Shown here in pieces: positions 13,121-24,544 of a DNA stretch of 64,000 nucleotides. Positions within the stretch are counted from its first letter, which is position 1. Each line of letters starts with the position of its first letter. Below the pieces are notes generated by a model. The model did not search any database, had not been told where the DNA came from, and saw nothing but the letters and a program-made list of their open reading frames with translations. The stretch comes from Candidula unifasciata (lineage: Eukaryota; Mollusca; Gastropoda; Stylommatophora; Geomitridae). The position numbers were made by a program, and so were the translations under genes. Location: contig CAJHNH020003190.1 of NCBI GenBank assembly GCA_905116865.2, forward strand, positions 360,001-424,000, read 5' to 3'.

Positions 13121-13304
13121 CCCACCAGGACATCACACAAGCGATAAACACCCGGTGACACAAAGTGCTACCATGCGGATGAGCATCACCCGTGGAGAGG
13201 TCCCGGAAACCCCGCTCAGCCGTCAGGCCGTATTTATGGCCTGGCTATATTTAGGGCACCCGGAAAAAGCCAGGGTTGGGCTTCAAAATAACAAAACAAA
13301 AAAA
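13121..13304 (-). repeat. Short interspersed repeat F, copy 2
   Basis: Reverse orientation copy starting CCCACCAGGACATCACAC and ending GGGCTTCAAAATAAC. It directly abuts the 5' side of LINE B copy 1, so an open frame runs across the junction; those residues (MCHRVFIACVMSWWG) come from repeat F, not from the LINE. Confidence 0.8.
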
Positions 13305-13535
13305 GAAATTTGCGTCCCACATGGGGACGGTTAGTTAACCATTTCTTTACCACTACATGTCGGGTTGAATGGTGCTTGCCTGAAGCAAGTTTAAAGATTT
13401 AAATATTTCAAAGATTTTAATTATTTAAAGAAGAAAAAGTATTTTCTCGAGGACGGCAGAAATGACAGTTAGAAACAAGGTACCAGAGGGCCACTAAGCA
13501 ATACCCATGTTATGGCATCTACGCATCAGTATTAC

Positions 13536-13600
13536 AGCAACAACAACCCTAACAACAACAGTAACAACAACAGCAACAACAACAGTAACAACAACAGAAC
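13536..13600. repeat. (AAC)n-rich microsatellite
   Basis: Interrupted AAC/ACA trinucleotide array directly before a LINE fragment. Confidence 0.9.
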
Positions 13601-13930
13601 AAAAGATTATAGGCAGGGTATTGATACCACCACTGGCCTACAAGTGCCAAACGTGGACACTCTCAAAGACTAACCTACGTAAAATTACAACATATCAGAT
13701 GAGATGTATAATGAAAGACGCCATATTAACCATCCGAAACAGAGTGAGAAAACATACCATGAGACAAGAGGTGGGGACAATGCCTTGCAACAAGTTCACT
13801 GTGAAGCCGAAGATCAGATGGTGTGGTCATCTCGTTAAAATGTAGCCACAGCAGACAGCAACACAGCACTACACCTAACAGATCTGACGTCAAAGATGAA
13901 GGCAGCCCTAGACAACATGGCTTCATGACA
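13595..13930 (+). mobile_element. LINE RT C-terminal fragment (family D)
   Basis: The + frame reads LAYKCQTWTLSKTNLRKITT, then YQMRCIMKDA and KIRWCGHLVKM. This is the Y-C-TWTL ... EMRC-R ... RW-GH---M pattern of LINE RT C-termini. Degenerate and truncated at both ends. Confidence 0.65.
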
Positions 13931-13944
13931 TTAAAGTTATTCTA

Positions 13945-14486
13945 CATCCACAAAGATCCCTTGAGCCAGTATTATCCGCTGAGCTATGGATTGCAATCTT
14001 TTCTTTCCATCGAAGCTTATGGCAAAAAAGGACATTAATGATGATGCTGATTGTGGTGTAGGTGATGAATCATTCCGGTGAAGAATGACCCTGATTACGT
14101 TAGGGCCTAACGTGGAATAATGATTGGTATAAATGCAAACACTGTCAGCATATGCGAAATAAGAAATATAGTTTACTATAACCGATCTGCAATGTCAGGT
14201 ATCTAAAGAGAACTCGCGAATCCGACTCAGCGGGAAAACATCTGACGTGTTTTAAATGTCAACATTAGTTAACGTTTGCACATTTCTTTAACTGACAATA
14301 ATTTATATTATCTCCAGGGTTGACTTAACTCTTGGAACATTTTGTTATAGCCACTAAAGATGATCGATTACTATAACATTCTGTGCTGACAGTTGTGCTC
14401 AACAGCAGAACAAATTATTTCTTAGATTCCTGACAGGATTTTCTAATTGGAGGACACTCTAACAAGCAAACACCAAGAAGTCAATC
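13945..14486. other. Presumed 5' flank/UTR of the PLC-beta gene
   Basis: No repeats recognised. No clear TATA or initiator can be assigned. TTATTTCTTAG at 14416-14426 might be a splice acceptor for an upstream exon; if so the 5' UTR starts at 14427. Confidence 0.3.
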
Positions 14487-14585
14487 ATGGCTGGAGCAAA
14501 ACCTGGTGTTCACCTTTTACAGCTGCGCCCCATTTCGGTGTCAGAAACTTTGATCAAAGGGAACAAGTTCATTATGTTCAATGAG
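14487..14585 (+). CDS. PLCB1: PLC-beta exon 1 (start codon, N-terminus of PH domain)
   Basis: The ATG at 14487 (context tcaatcATGG, G at +4) opens 33 codons beginning MAGAKPGVHLLQLRP and ending KFIMFNE, the recognisable first residues of PLC-beta1-type proteins, where an MAGA-PGVH-LQL start is conserved. The exon ends in phase 0 at a strong donor, GAG|GTGAGT. I chose this start because the homology begins exactly at this Met. Bases at about 14402-14486 upstream are probably 5' UTR; an ATTTCTTAG at 14418-14426 could be an acceptor for an upstream non-coding exon. An (AT)n tract and an RTE retrotransposon begin within about 20-110 bp of the donor. Confidence 0.9.
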
Positions 14586-14599
14586 GTGAGTATACATGT

Positions 14600-14601
<2 letters not shown>

Positions 14602-14685
<84 letters not shown>

Positions 14686-14692
14686 CCTCATC
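14602..14692. repeat. (AT)n microsatellite in intron 1
   Basis: About 75 bp of AT followed by ATTTATATATATCC and the CATCATCATC tail of RTE copy d. It starts 17 bp past the exon 1 donor. Confidence 0.95.
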
Positions 14693-15778
14693 ATCATCAG
14701 GTGCCTTGCCGACTGGCGTGGGCGATCATGCCTCTCCATAATCTGCGATCTCCTGCAGCATATATCAGTTCGTGTGCCGACACACCTCCATGCCAGGCAG
14801 CAAGACTGTCAAGCATCTTCTCTCGTTGTCTTCCTCTATCTCTCCTTCCACAGATCTTTCCAGTGGTCACAACATGTTTTATTTTCCCTCTTCTCATAAC
14901 ATGGCCAAAAAATGATGACTGTCTCCTTCTGATGTCTGTGATAAGTTGTCTTCGGGCTCCCGCCTTTTCCAAAACCTCTTGGTTGCTCTTTCTGGCTGTC
15001 CAAGGTATTCTAAGCCTTCTTCTGTAAAACCACATCTCTGAGGCCTCTAGAAATTGTTTGGCCTGCCTACCGATTGTCCAGGATTCACAGCCATATGTTA
15101 AAACTGGATGTGTGTAGCAAGCAAGAATTCTTTTTTTAACTCTCAATGACAAGGATATATCGCACAAGATGTTTTTCATTTTATAAAATGCAGTTTTTGC
15201 CTGTCCTATTATGTTTCTTATCTCAGTTATGCATTTTCCATCTGATGTTATCCATGTGCCCAGATACTTAAATTTCTGTACTTGTCCTAAAATAACACTA
15301 TCAACTTTTATTACACACTTAGGAATAATTCGTTTCTTTGATACCACAATTACTTCTGTCTTCCCATTATTCAAACTGAGGCCCATTCTTCCACTTTCTA
15401 ACACCACAATGTCTATCATTTCCTGTAGTTCTTTCTGACTTGTTGCTATCAAGACTGTGTCATCAGCATAACGTAAATTGTTTATATTGTGCCCACCAAC
15501 CACAATTCAGGGCATACCAATTAAAGATCTCATTATATATTCACTGTATATTGAAAACAAATCAGGTGACAGTACACATCCTTGTCGTACGCCCCTCTTT
15601 ATGCTTTTAAATGTACCTAAACAGTTGTTAATTCTTATAGCTGCTGTTTGCTACCAATACATATTCTTTATTATTCGTAGATCTTTCCCATCAATGTTTA
15701 ATTTTTTTTCTAACAGTTTGATTACTTCTTCATGCTTCACACAGTCAAATGCTTTTGTATAGTCTATGAAGCATATGT
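14693..15778 (-). mobile_element. RTE-like LINE, RT C-terminal half (copy d, left segment)
   Basis: This is the longest RTE piece. Minus strand: near 15750-15500 the palm start (YTKAFDCVKHEEVIKLL-like codons, GCVLSPDLFS), then a 268-codon open frame with NLRYADDTVLIATS (catalytic YADD), [66 protein letters not shown] and ending RQGT. A stop separates the palm start from the long frame. The copy continues at 16711 after a nested insertion; both halves share the target duplication GAAGCATATGT. Confidence 0.92.
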
Positions 15779-16710
15779 TACTACAACGTTACTGAAACTT
15801 CAAGACGAAATAAGTGCTCTAAACGTCCAACGGTCTTGGGACAGAGTCCCTCTGTCAGCATGAACAACATGGATGAAAGCCGAAAGGAAGCCCATGATGG
15901 AAACACAAGTCTGCTGGTCGTCAAAACCAAATTAAGAATTGGCTTCTGGAATGTAAGAACCATGTTTGAAACGGCCAAAACCGTCCAAGTAATTAAAGAA
16001 ATGCAAAACTATAAACTGCATATTTTTGGAATTTAAGAAAACTAAGATCACGACAAGCAGTCCAAACCAACAACTAGTGACTATAAATAACCAAACTCTT
16101 AAAAATATAGAACATTTCACATATCTTGGCAGTGTGGTGTCCCTGCCGGGAGGGACCGAAGAGGACATAAGTCACGTCTGAACAAAGCTAGAGCTGCTTT
16201 TGGAATGATTAGGCAAATCTGGAAATCCAACAATTACTGCAGAGGAACGAAACTCCGACTCTACAAGAGCATCATTTTGCCAGTTCTTCTTTATGGAGCG
16301 TAATGCTGGAGAATGACCAAAAAATGATGCACACAAGCTGTCCACCTTCCACCACACATATCTACGTATAATTATCAAAATTTTCTGGCCAGATACAATC
16401 TTAATCACGAAACTACTTCAAGTCACAAACCAAGAAACCTTAGACAGTATCATAACCAAGAGAAGATGGAAATGGCTTGGCCAGGTTATGAAAATGAATC
16501 CTGATATACCTGCCAAAATAGCTCTCACATTGACACCAGAGGGAAAGAGAAAACAGGGGCGCCCAAAAACAACATGGAGACGAACGATGGAAAGTGACCT
16601 GAGTGCGGCATCTTTGGAATGGAAAACTGCACTGAAGATTGCGCAGGACAGAAAAGCATGGAAAGTCCTCTCTGAAGCCTCACGTGCCACTAGGCATAAC
16701 GAGAACTGAC
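15779..16710 (+). mobile_element. Internally deleted non-LTR retrotransposon nested in RTE copy d
   Basis: A 932-bp element flanked by an exact 11-bp duplication (15768-15778 and 16711-16721). The 5' part has an apurinic-endonuclease start (LRIGFWNVRTMFETAKTVQV, then IKEMQNYKLHIFGI) followed by a stop at 16034. It jumps directly to the RT C-terminus (FTYLGSVVS, LRLYKSIILPVLLYGA, MKMNPDIPAKIALTLTPEGK, RKQGRPKTTWRRTM, ASRATRHNEN stop at 16707-16709). The middle of the endonuclease and most of the RT are missing, yet both ends are kept, as expected for a non-autonomous deletion derivative moved in trans. Confidence 0.88.
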
Positions 16711-17015
16711 GAAGCATATGTACAAATCAGTCTTTACTTCTATTGCTCTTTCTGACAATGTCCTTAGGATGTATATGGCATTGTTTGTACCTTTTCCTTC
16801 TACAAATGCACATTGTTCATCGCTGATTTCTGATTTAATTTTGTTTCTTATTTTTCTCGTAATTATTCTCAGTAAAATCTTAGTCATGTGACTCATAAGA
16901 CTTATTGTGCGATGGTCTTCACATTTTATAGTGCCTGGTTTCTTAGGCAGAGCTATAAATATAGATTTTAAAAGGTCATTTGGAATATACCCACTGTTAT
17001 AAATATCATTTAAAA

Positions 17016-17017
<2 letters not shown>
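16711..17017 (-). mobile_element. RTE-like LINE copy d, right segment (RT N-terminal part)
   Basis: Minus frame: LLNDIYNSGYIPNDLLKSIF, ALPKKPGTIKCEDHRTISLM, ILLRIITRKIRNKIKSEISD and EQCAFVEGKGTNNAIYILRT, running to TDLYICF at the insertion point, which resumes at YTKAF left of the nested element. The 5' end abuts (AT)n. Confidence 0.9.

Positions 17018-17064
<47 letters not shown>
17018..17064. repeat. (AT)n microsatellite
   Basis: About 47 bp of TA repeat at the 5' truncation of RTE copy d; with the tract at 14602 it brackets the element. Confidence 0.95.
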
Positions 17065-17067
<3 letters not shown>

Positions 17068-18790
17068 TTCTTGTTGGAGTTGACATACAGAAAAAAGATC
17101 ATATTTTATTGAAACAACAAATATGATCAAATATAAAAGTTCCGAAGAGACCTGGACTAAAAGAGAGTTGTTGAAGGAAATTAACTGAAATAGTTCGGTC
17201 GTATTTTTAAAAAAAAACATACACCAGCGACCACACTGGAGGGAAAATTTGAAAGCAGAGAAGCAACAGAAAGACAGTGATACATATGGTAGGATGACAT
17301 CAAGAGATAGATCCAGGGCGAAGGACAGAGTATGTTGGAAATCCATTGCAGCAATCATTTATTGTGAAGGCGGCACCAGACTAATTGACTGATACTCACC
17401 AAATTATCATAGTTAATGATTTAAGCTGAAAAAAGTGCGTGGAAAAAAACGTCATGTAGACAATACATCCATTCGCGAATGAACGAGGAAACTGGAAAAT
17501 TAACATACAAAAACTACTACATGGTTGCAGGAGTAACCAAGGTCCTTTTCACGTTTCCAGGCCCATGATTAGAGTAGTTTTTCTTCCCATTCGTGCCTTT
17601 TCAGGTCGCTGGACCTCTCCTATGTTGCGGGGGTGTTCTGATATGGCTCGGTTTGGCGTTCGCTCGGCATATATAGTATTTATGGGAGGTTGTGTTGTTG
17701 TGAGTCTATTTCAAGTGCCACAGGCGCCCGTGTAGAAGTAAGAAGTACTGCAGGGGGAAGCGCCGCAGTCGCGACGATTCTTGGCTATCGAAACTGGGTC
17801 GTTTTTGTATTTCTACGTTCTTTGGCGTGGCTTCCTCTCCCCCTCCTCCCGAAAGTAAGAAAGCAGTTGCAAGCAGCGTAGGAATAGAGAAATATTGCTG
17901 TCTCGACACTCCTGAACCGTCGTTCAGGTAGCAGAACGTAAAAATAATTACGCAAGCGAGCGGTGAGAAGACGAGAAAAGAGGCAACGGTTAAACCGTTA
18001 ACAATAAGGAAAACATGACTAGTCTGCAACATAGGATATGTTCAGCGACCTAAGGAGGCATGAATGGCAAGGACAGTTACTCTAACCCTGGGCTTGGAAA
18101 CGTGACCAGCGCCGTTACTACAAGAGATAAAATCGGGAATGAAGGGAAATGTCGGAACAAGAATATGTTGTGACGCCATACCATACAAGGAGTACACTGA
18201 AAGAAGAGAAAAAAGAAGAGCACGAGGTTGACTAAGAACAAAACGGAAAGATAACATTAGAGAAAAACTTTACAACAGCACAATGTATCTATAATCGAGG
18301 CGGCCATAGAGCAAAAAGCAGAATCCTATATCTTCTTCGCCACCCGGAGAGGTAAAAGAGGAATTCAAGAAGAGGTAGTACTAGCCTCATAACACATTTT
18401 TTAAGGGAGCTTCGAGAAACCTGGGCTTGTTTGAGTGTGTAATAATAACAACGGATGGCTCAAGTCCCAGTATTATGTCTCGATGGTAAGAAGAACTTTA
18501 CTGGATGTTTGGAATATTTATGTTTGTTATAATAAATAACATCTTGCACTATTTTCGCCTCACCCATATTTATTTTGCTATAACCGAAAAGTCTAACACA
18601 TGTGACATGTGCCTACATATATACCGGTCGCATCCTGTATTGTGCCGAGCGGTGCAATTATGCTGCTTCTGAAAATGCGTCATGCTTGTACTATTGATAC
18701 GTTTGACTATTGATCGTACTCTTTGCCATTCTGTTAAGTTATTAAACACTTTCTTGCTCTGCTTCAAACACACTTTCTATGGCTGGCAGT
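17065..18790. other. Unassigned intron 1 sequence
   Basis: No homology recognised. Confidence 0.4.
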
Positions 18791-18794
18791 GTGT

Positions 18795-18834
18795 ATATTA
18801 TTATTATTATTATTATTATTATCATCATTATTAT
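18795..18834. repeat. (ATT)n microsatellite
   Basis: About 9 ATT units followed by imperfect ATC/ATT. Confidence 0.9.
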
Positions 18835-18954
18835 AGATGTTTTATTATAACAATAAAGATGCCGGTACTACTCATCTTCTGTTAGCGCCGACTGTTGGGC
18901 TACCTATACCAAACCTGGTACTCTACACTGTTCCAACGGCTTCGGGCGGACCAG

Positions 18955-19190
18955 GGAAGATACTAACTAGCCTTACCGTAGAAGAGCAAATGCAACCTCA
19001 AAAACCCATGTTATAGCAATGAAGACCGGACTATTAGCCCTGGCTGACATCTGGTCTAGGAGGGAAGCTCTGACACGGGACATATAGAGAGCACTGCTCT
19101 ACTGATCCGACACATTCTGCTGCCTGCTTTTTCCAAACGAACTGGTGTTGCCTTTCCTTTTGAGTAAACAAGGCAGGCTAAGAGAAAGAT
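18955..19190. repeat. Interspersed repeat G, copy 1
   Basis: Aligns in the same orientation with 54188-54395: shared strings include GATACTA, ATGCAACCT, GTTATAGCAA, CTGGTCTAG, GAGCA-TGCT and AACAAGGCAGG. The copies are diverged and non-coding; class unknown. Confidence 0.55.
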
Positions 19191-20470
19191 CATAAAGGAT
19201 AGGCAACATCTGATCTCTACAATACTACAGGGTTTTGTCCTATGGAGAACATGAAGGCTTTTCTTAGCGCGGGCGGATCGTGATAGTCACAGTCGCCATT
19301 GCCATGGGCTGTGAGGAAAATGTCTTCTCATGACCCAACACTATTGTCTTGAAAGACGGAAAGGTGCCACCGGGAAAATGCATTTTTGCAGGGGGAAATG
19401 CGTGTGTGTGTGTATGTATGTGTGTGTGTATGTATATGTGGGTGAGATGTGGTGTTTGTTTCCGTTGTTTCTCAGTTTAGATATATGTTTTATGTTGCAA
19501 TGTGAATGCTGCAGTCGCCGACTTTCCTACTGATATTAATATACGCTCTGCAGATAAAATTCATGTTAAAAAACGTGCCCGAATAGCATTAAACACCTAG
19601 GGTAAATAAATTGTCTTGTTTGTCACAGTTAAGAAGACGCTGTCGTACCACAGCAGGCCGCACACAAGAATCGAGATAGCGCGGCCGAGACCTAATAACC
19701 TGATATTGATTGGGAAGTACAAACTATTTTTGTTCAATAATTTCTTTTCTGCGCATCTAACGATATCATTAGATCACGTGGTGACGCATAATGTTTTGCT
19801 GAAATCAGATGAAGATTTATTTCTGTTTACCTTCTAGAGCTCGCGTGTTAACGGTAATAAACGCAACCAAATCATTCTCTTCACGATGCCGTGCTTGGCT
19901 TTTTATTTATTACTGCAGCAATGACTGTTGGTATCATTGGCCTTGGTTATTCTCACCGTAAACTAAACACGGTGGAAGAACTATTCTGTATTTCTATCTT
20001 TATTATACATACATATTAAACAAATAATCATTTCTCGGACAATTAATTATACTTTGCATCAGATTATTTATGAAACGTTCAGGGAGTGCAAAACTAGAAT
20101 GAGTTGAATAAATATAAAGAATGGGATACGACTTGGCTGTGGATTCCACACTAGGCTTACTGTTAGAATGCTGGAATATGCTTGGGCTAGCTTCAATGAA
20201 GTCGAGACTCGTGTTGACACAAGTCATGGTTCACATATCGGTTACCAATAATGGCAGACTTGCATGTCATGGTAACTGAATGAATTCAAAGAAAGTGGAT
20301 TAGAGAAAGGGCTGACATGAACCAAATTTGTAGGTGTTGCCGCTGGGCAAGTAACCACAGACGCGTAAAATGAGTGGGTTGACAATGATACTATACATAC
20401 AAGATCAATGTTCACAAAGTCGTCGTCACGCAATGAAGAGAATTTACAGTGGTACAATTTTGAAAAAAAT
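19191..20470. other. Unassigned intron 1 sequence
   Basis: Contains a GT-rich microsatellite at about 19401-19442; otherwise nothing recognised. Confidence 0.4.
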
Positions 20471-20477
20471 CAAAAGA

Positions 20478-22070
20478 AACTGCCTGACAGGGCCTGATGG
20501 GGTCAGGTATGGCACTACTATGGCAAACTACTTTGAGCGATATAGACCTGGCAGAGATGGCCGACTGTTTTAACCAGAGCATTAGGACAGCATCAGTACC
20601 GCAGGACTGGGTGCACAGCTATCTAATCCCACTACCAAAACCTTTTAAGGATCATTCAAAGCTCAGCGGGTTTAGAATCATCACCTTACAAAACACATTT
20701 AGGAAGGTCTTGGAGGAGATAGTTGCTGTAAAGCTGCAATAATTTTTGGAAAGGGGCGAAAGCTTCTGCCAAGAGGTCTAGGAAGCTTCAGGCCAGGAAA
20801 GGACACATGGGCAAATGCAGCCACTTTGCTTTTGACGTCTATGAAGGGTTTCAGAACAGACAGGAAACTATGGCGGTGGCACTGGATCTCGAGGATGCTT
20901 ATAACTGAGTAAGATAGACATCTTGATGACTGCACTGAAGGAGAAGGAAGTCAGTCCATGGCTGGTGAATTGGATTGCTGCTGTCCTGTATTCACGTCGG
21001 GTTGCTCTCCGACTGGGCTCATGAACCTCAGAACCATGCAGTTTGGCAGGACTGCAACAGGAATCCGCCATCTCGCCTGTGCTTTTTAACGTGTATACGA
21101 GCAAGATTGCAAGCCTGGAAGCACAACGAGTTGGAAGAATACTGACTTTTGCGGATGATATACTTGCATATAGGCAGGGGGAAGAGAGGGAAGAAACAGT
21201 CCGGGAGCTACAAGCGACAGTAGACAAAGTGACTGAGTTGAGTTTATTTGCGTATCCTTTACAGGACGCTGCAGAACCAACTCCAACAGCTCCTGGCTGC
21301 GGTGTGGTTTTTCTAGGCAAATTTACGTCCAGTAGTTTGCCATTGTTTTCTGGACAAGTGGTGTTCAGAAATAAGGGTTGTCGTCCACCCGGAAATGGCG
21401 TCTGTTTTGTAGTGTTCTCTGGACAACAGGATCGTTAAAGCTAATGTTCCAAGTCTCACGATAGATGATAGAAACGTCAACAGAGAGAGCAAACTGAAGT
21501 ATCTGGTAATTACATTTGACAGGAGCCTTTCCTTTAAGGACTTAGTGCACTCAAGACTATCGCTGCAGTTGACATAGAGCAGAGAATGCTTTTCACACCA
21601 TATCAGCACCTGATCCTGTCAGTGGTTGAGTATAGTCTGGGACTGCCTACAGTCTCAAAAAGTCAGACAGACAAACTAGAGCGCATACAGAACGCAGCTA
21701 TGCGGGTCATTCTGGGATGCACCAGAGACACTCCAGTGGTGTGTATGCGATACATCCTTGGTTTGCCGACGGTTGCAGGTAGGCACACGGTGCTATAGGC
21801 GAAGTCATATCTCAGGGTAGCTGCAGACACAAACCACCCTTTGCACGAAGCTCTGGGTGCAGTTAAGGGTCAGCGGCTGATAAGAGGGAAGTCATGAATA
21901 GCTCAGGCAGAAGACACAATCAGACAGGTTTGCGTCTTTGAGAACATTAGACGAGGAGTGGGTCAAAGTGCCACATCAACAGTCAGACTTGTGTAGGGTC
22001 ATAATCACACTGAACCGGGAATGCAGAGATTGGCCAGCAGGTGCCACAGAGGTGGAAATTCAGCAATTAA
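20478..22070 (+). mobile_element. LINE family B, copy 2 (degenerate, interrupted)
   Basis: Frames broken by stops and shifts give the same protein as copy 1: LTGPDGVRYG, GFRIITLQNTFRKVLEEIVA, VSPWLVNWIAAVL, SPVLFNVYTSK, LTFADDILAYRQ (intact FADD box), LSVVEYSLGLPTVSKSQTDK, then IQNAAMRVILGCTRDTPVVC. A SINE tail interrupts it at 21246-21355 and it stops at 22070, where a Helitron-like 5' end begins (codons IQQL). RNase H is missing. Confidence 0.88.
21246..21355 (-). mobile_element. tRNA-derived SINE, 3' portion, inserted in LINE B copy 2
   Basis: The reverse complement contains GCAAACTACTGGACGTAAAT, TTGCCTAGAAAAACCAC and GTCCTGTAAAGGATACGCAA, matching the body and 3' end of the SINEs at 29688 and 40967. 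The tRNA head is absent (5' truncated). No clean target duplication seen. Confidence 0.8.
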
Positions 22071-22350
22071 TCTTTATTAATAAAAATGTTAATTTTCCGA
22101 GTTTGTTAACTAGTTTGGAAACTACTTAACTGATTGCTTTAAAATTTTTACACAACGTTGCCTTTGACCAAAAGCGTGATTTTTTGTCAGAAAATCGCGC
22201 AAACCACGAACGATGTAGCTCCAGCAACGGTCAAACCATTATTTGTTTCGTTGTCGGCCCAGATTTGTTTTCAGTTGATTGGCTATTTTTGACTGCTGAG
22301 CTTTTATTGAACTTTGCATTACTATATAATTTCATTTCCACTATCTGCTT

Positions 22351-22395
22351 GTTTGGTAGCGTAGTTGTAACTATGCTGCCTATCATGCGGGTGAC
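22351..22395 (+). pseudogene. tRNA-like unit (second unit), Helitron copy 2
   Basis: GTTTGGTAGCGTAGTTGTAA begins a unit matching the complement of 34311-34379 in copy 1; the 3' half with the B box has been rearranged. Not a functional tRNA. Confidence 0.5.
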
Positions 22396-22502
22396 CCGCG
22401 ACGTGAGGCTCAATGGTCATGTCACGGGTAATCTTCGTTCACCGTTGGCACGTTGTGTTGCGGTTTACAGCTAGGCTGCGGTATCTGACCTAAACTCTTC
22501 AG

Positions 22503-22572
22503 TCTTCGGTAGTATAGTTGTAAGTATTTCATCCTTCACGCGGGTGACCGGTGTTCGATTCCCTGCTGGGTG
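22503..22572 (+). pseudogene. tRNA-Asp-like pseudogene in Helitron copy 2
   Basis: The 70-nt unit starts TCTTCGGTAGTATAGTTGTA (D-arm/A-box region of eukaryotic tRNA-Asp), with CACGCGGGTGACCGG (anticodon 3' stem/variable) and GTGTTCGATTCCC (T arm/B box). The acceptor stem is mismatched and the anticodon loop altered, so it is a pseudogene. Confidence 0.75.
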
Positions 22573-23284
22573 ATAATTGTTCTTTTCCCTTAAAAGGGTG
22601 GTTACCACGTTGTGTTGTGGTTTACAGCTAGGCTGCGATATCTGCGCCTTTCGCCCAAAGACATCCGATTTCAGTTAAGTCCTAATTAGCCTCCCCGCGA
22701 CGCTTCTCGATCAAAAACTATTCGGCGATGACAGAAACTGTTAACTAAGACGGCTTACAGTCCAGTTTAGTTTAGGTGGACACGGATGCCAAGGTCAGTT
22801 AAAAATCGTTCCTTCGGAGAGGGAGAGATGACGGGTGCGGGTTATTTTTCTCCGCTATTCGTGAGAATAGTGTACTTTTCACTGTGGGTTCCATCACTCG
22901 TTACATGATGAAGTTTTTTTTTTCTTTCTATGTCGGGGGCAAAACTAAACTAAATAGTCCGTGGCAACATCATGCGGCACTAACTCCTCTTTTCTACACC
23001 GACATATACAGACTGTAGTGACAGTTTTTGATGTTGTGATGGTGGTGCTGGTATTGGTTGCAGTAGTACTCGTACTGGATGGGTGATGTGGTAGCTGTTA
23101 CACTGACTACATTTACTTCTCAGTACAAGTTAATGCTACTTATTTAAGTCTGGGTGGACACTGATGCCAAGCTCTGTTGTTACAATATTTCGTCACACGG
23201 TGACTTTCTCATCCTTCGGAGGGGATAATTTGATGGGGGGGGGGGGGGGGGTTATGCCTGACACAGTTAGCTGAGAGAGCTTAA

Positions 23285-23585
23285 TGTATTATTTTTAAGT
23301 TCTCATTTCTTAACTATTTCTATTTTAATAATTTCGCCAGGTGATGATTTTTCAATCCTTCGGAGAGTGAGATATGACTGGTAGAGGGAAAGGGGGAGGG
23401 GGGGGGGTATGCCAAACACTTGGCAACCCCCCCCCCCCCACTCCCCGCTTTCCCAATCATATCTCCCTCTCGGAAGGATTGCAAAATCATCACCCGACGA
23501 AGTCATGTCTCCCTCTCCGAAGGATTAAAAAATCATATATGGCAAAATTATTAAAATAGAAACAGTTAAGAAATGAGAACTTTAA
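23285..23585. repeat. Fold-back (imperfect palindrome) closing Helitron copy 2
   Basis: The left arm (about 23297-23410) and right arm (about 23420-23580) are reverse complements: AGTTCTCATTTCTTAACT and AATCCTTCGGAGAG on the left, AGTTAAGAAATGAGAACT and CTCCGAAGGATT on the right. The centre, GCCAAACACTTGGC, lies at 23411-23424, with G and C runs on either side. The arms are the internal subrepeats of the Helitron in opposite orientation. Confidence 0.8.
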
Positions 23586-23622
23586 AACAACATCGGAAAA
23601 TTAACATTTTTATTAATATAGA

Positions 23623-24544
23623 ATATAGAAGATATTGCTTTGAATGTATTGTTTTAGTGATGATTTCGTTAAGCATCTATAACTAATTTCCTTGTTTGCT
23701 GTCACTGGTAGGTTGTCATTTGCCTTTTCTGTGCTAGTTTTAACGCACTTAGATTTTGCACTAATTATCTACTCCGTACTTTCAGGTCGATATTCATTCG
23801 CGTTTTCAACTTTTCTGTTGTTAAATTTGTTTCAGCCGGATCAATTTGGCTTACATCTGGCTGTTTCTATGCTAATATGTATGTCTGGGGTGACGCTGAT
23901 GTCCTTATAACTGTATTTTCTAGTTATACTGGCTTCGTTCTTACCATGAGTTTGTGATTCGAGTTATCTGCAGAAAGATGTGTTTTTGGCATACTCAACC
24001 TTATTTGTAAATGTATCAGTTTGTTGTGTTTTTATGTCTCTAAGACTTTTCCATAGATTCATTCTCCTAGGTGCATGCTAAACCTAAATATTACAGATAT
24101 TTTCCCCACAGAACTGCATAATTTGTTCTCTGCCATTTCTGGTTCTCGTGGCATAATGGTATTACCACCTGCTTAAAGGTCATGTTTAATTGGATTGTTT
24201 CATGTCTACTGTGAATGTTCAGGTCTCTGATAATGTTGCTACTTTGGGGATTTTCTGTAGGTCGTTTTAGTTAATGTTAAAGAAACAGTACGAAAAGAAA
24301 ATGAAAAGTAGAGTGCAAACCCTTTGTCGACTCAGAATAAAGTGGATTTAAGACAATGTTCTGTGATTCCAACAAATAAAGGTCTGGAAAGAAAGTGGTT
24401 CCCCCTAACTGCACAATTCTTTTTTTTTAAATCTTGTTGAATTTCCAGTTATTTCAATTCCTCGATTGCGGCGTGTCTGATACACATATCTGTAAAATTC
24501 CGCAGGAAAAAAATACAAACAAAATAAACACAAATTAGATAAAA
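23623..24544. other. Unassigned intron 1 sequence
   Basis: No homology recognised. Confidence 0.4.

Larger units (their letters stand above)
22071..23622 (+). mobile_element. Helitron-like element, copy 2, with 5'-like ends at both termini
   Basis: The left end, A|TCTTTATTAATAAAAATG, matches the 5' end of the Helitron at 34666. About 1.1 kb is colinear with that copy: the conserved AACGTTGCCTTTGAC-AAAGCG block, tRNA-Asp-like units, and CTTCGGAGAGGGAGA blocks. The right end is a second 5'-like end in reverse orientation (CGGAAAATTAACATTTTTAT to 23622). The expected GGGTCCAGCTAG 3' terminus is missing. No replicase/helicase coding sequence. Confidence 0.75.

Noticed and set aside
16690..17358. 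222-codon open frame as a host protein
   Set aside because: It joins unrelated sequence, an (AT)n tract and the RT N-terminal part of RTE copy d.
22503..22572. Functional tRNA-Asp gene
   Set aside because: The acceptor stem does not pair, the anticodon loop is altered, and the unit lies inside a repeated element.
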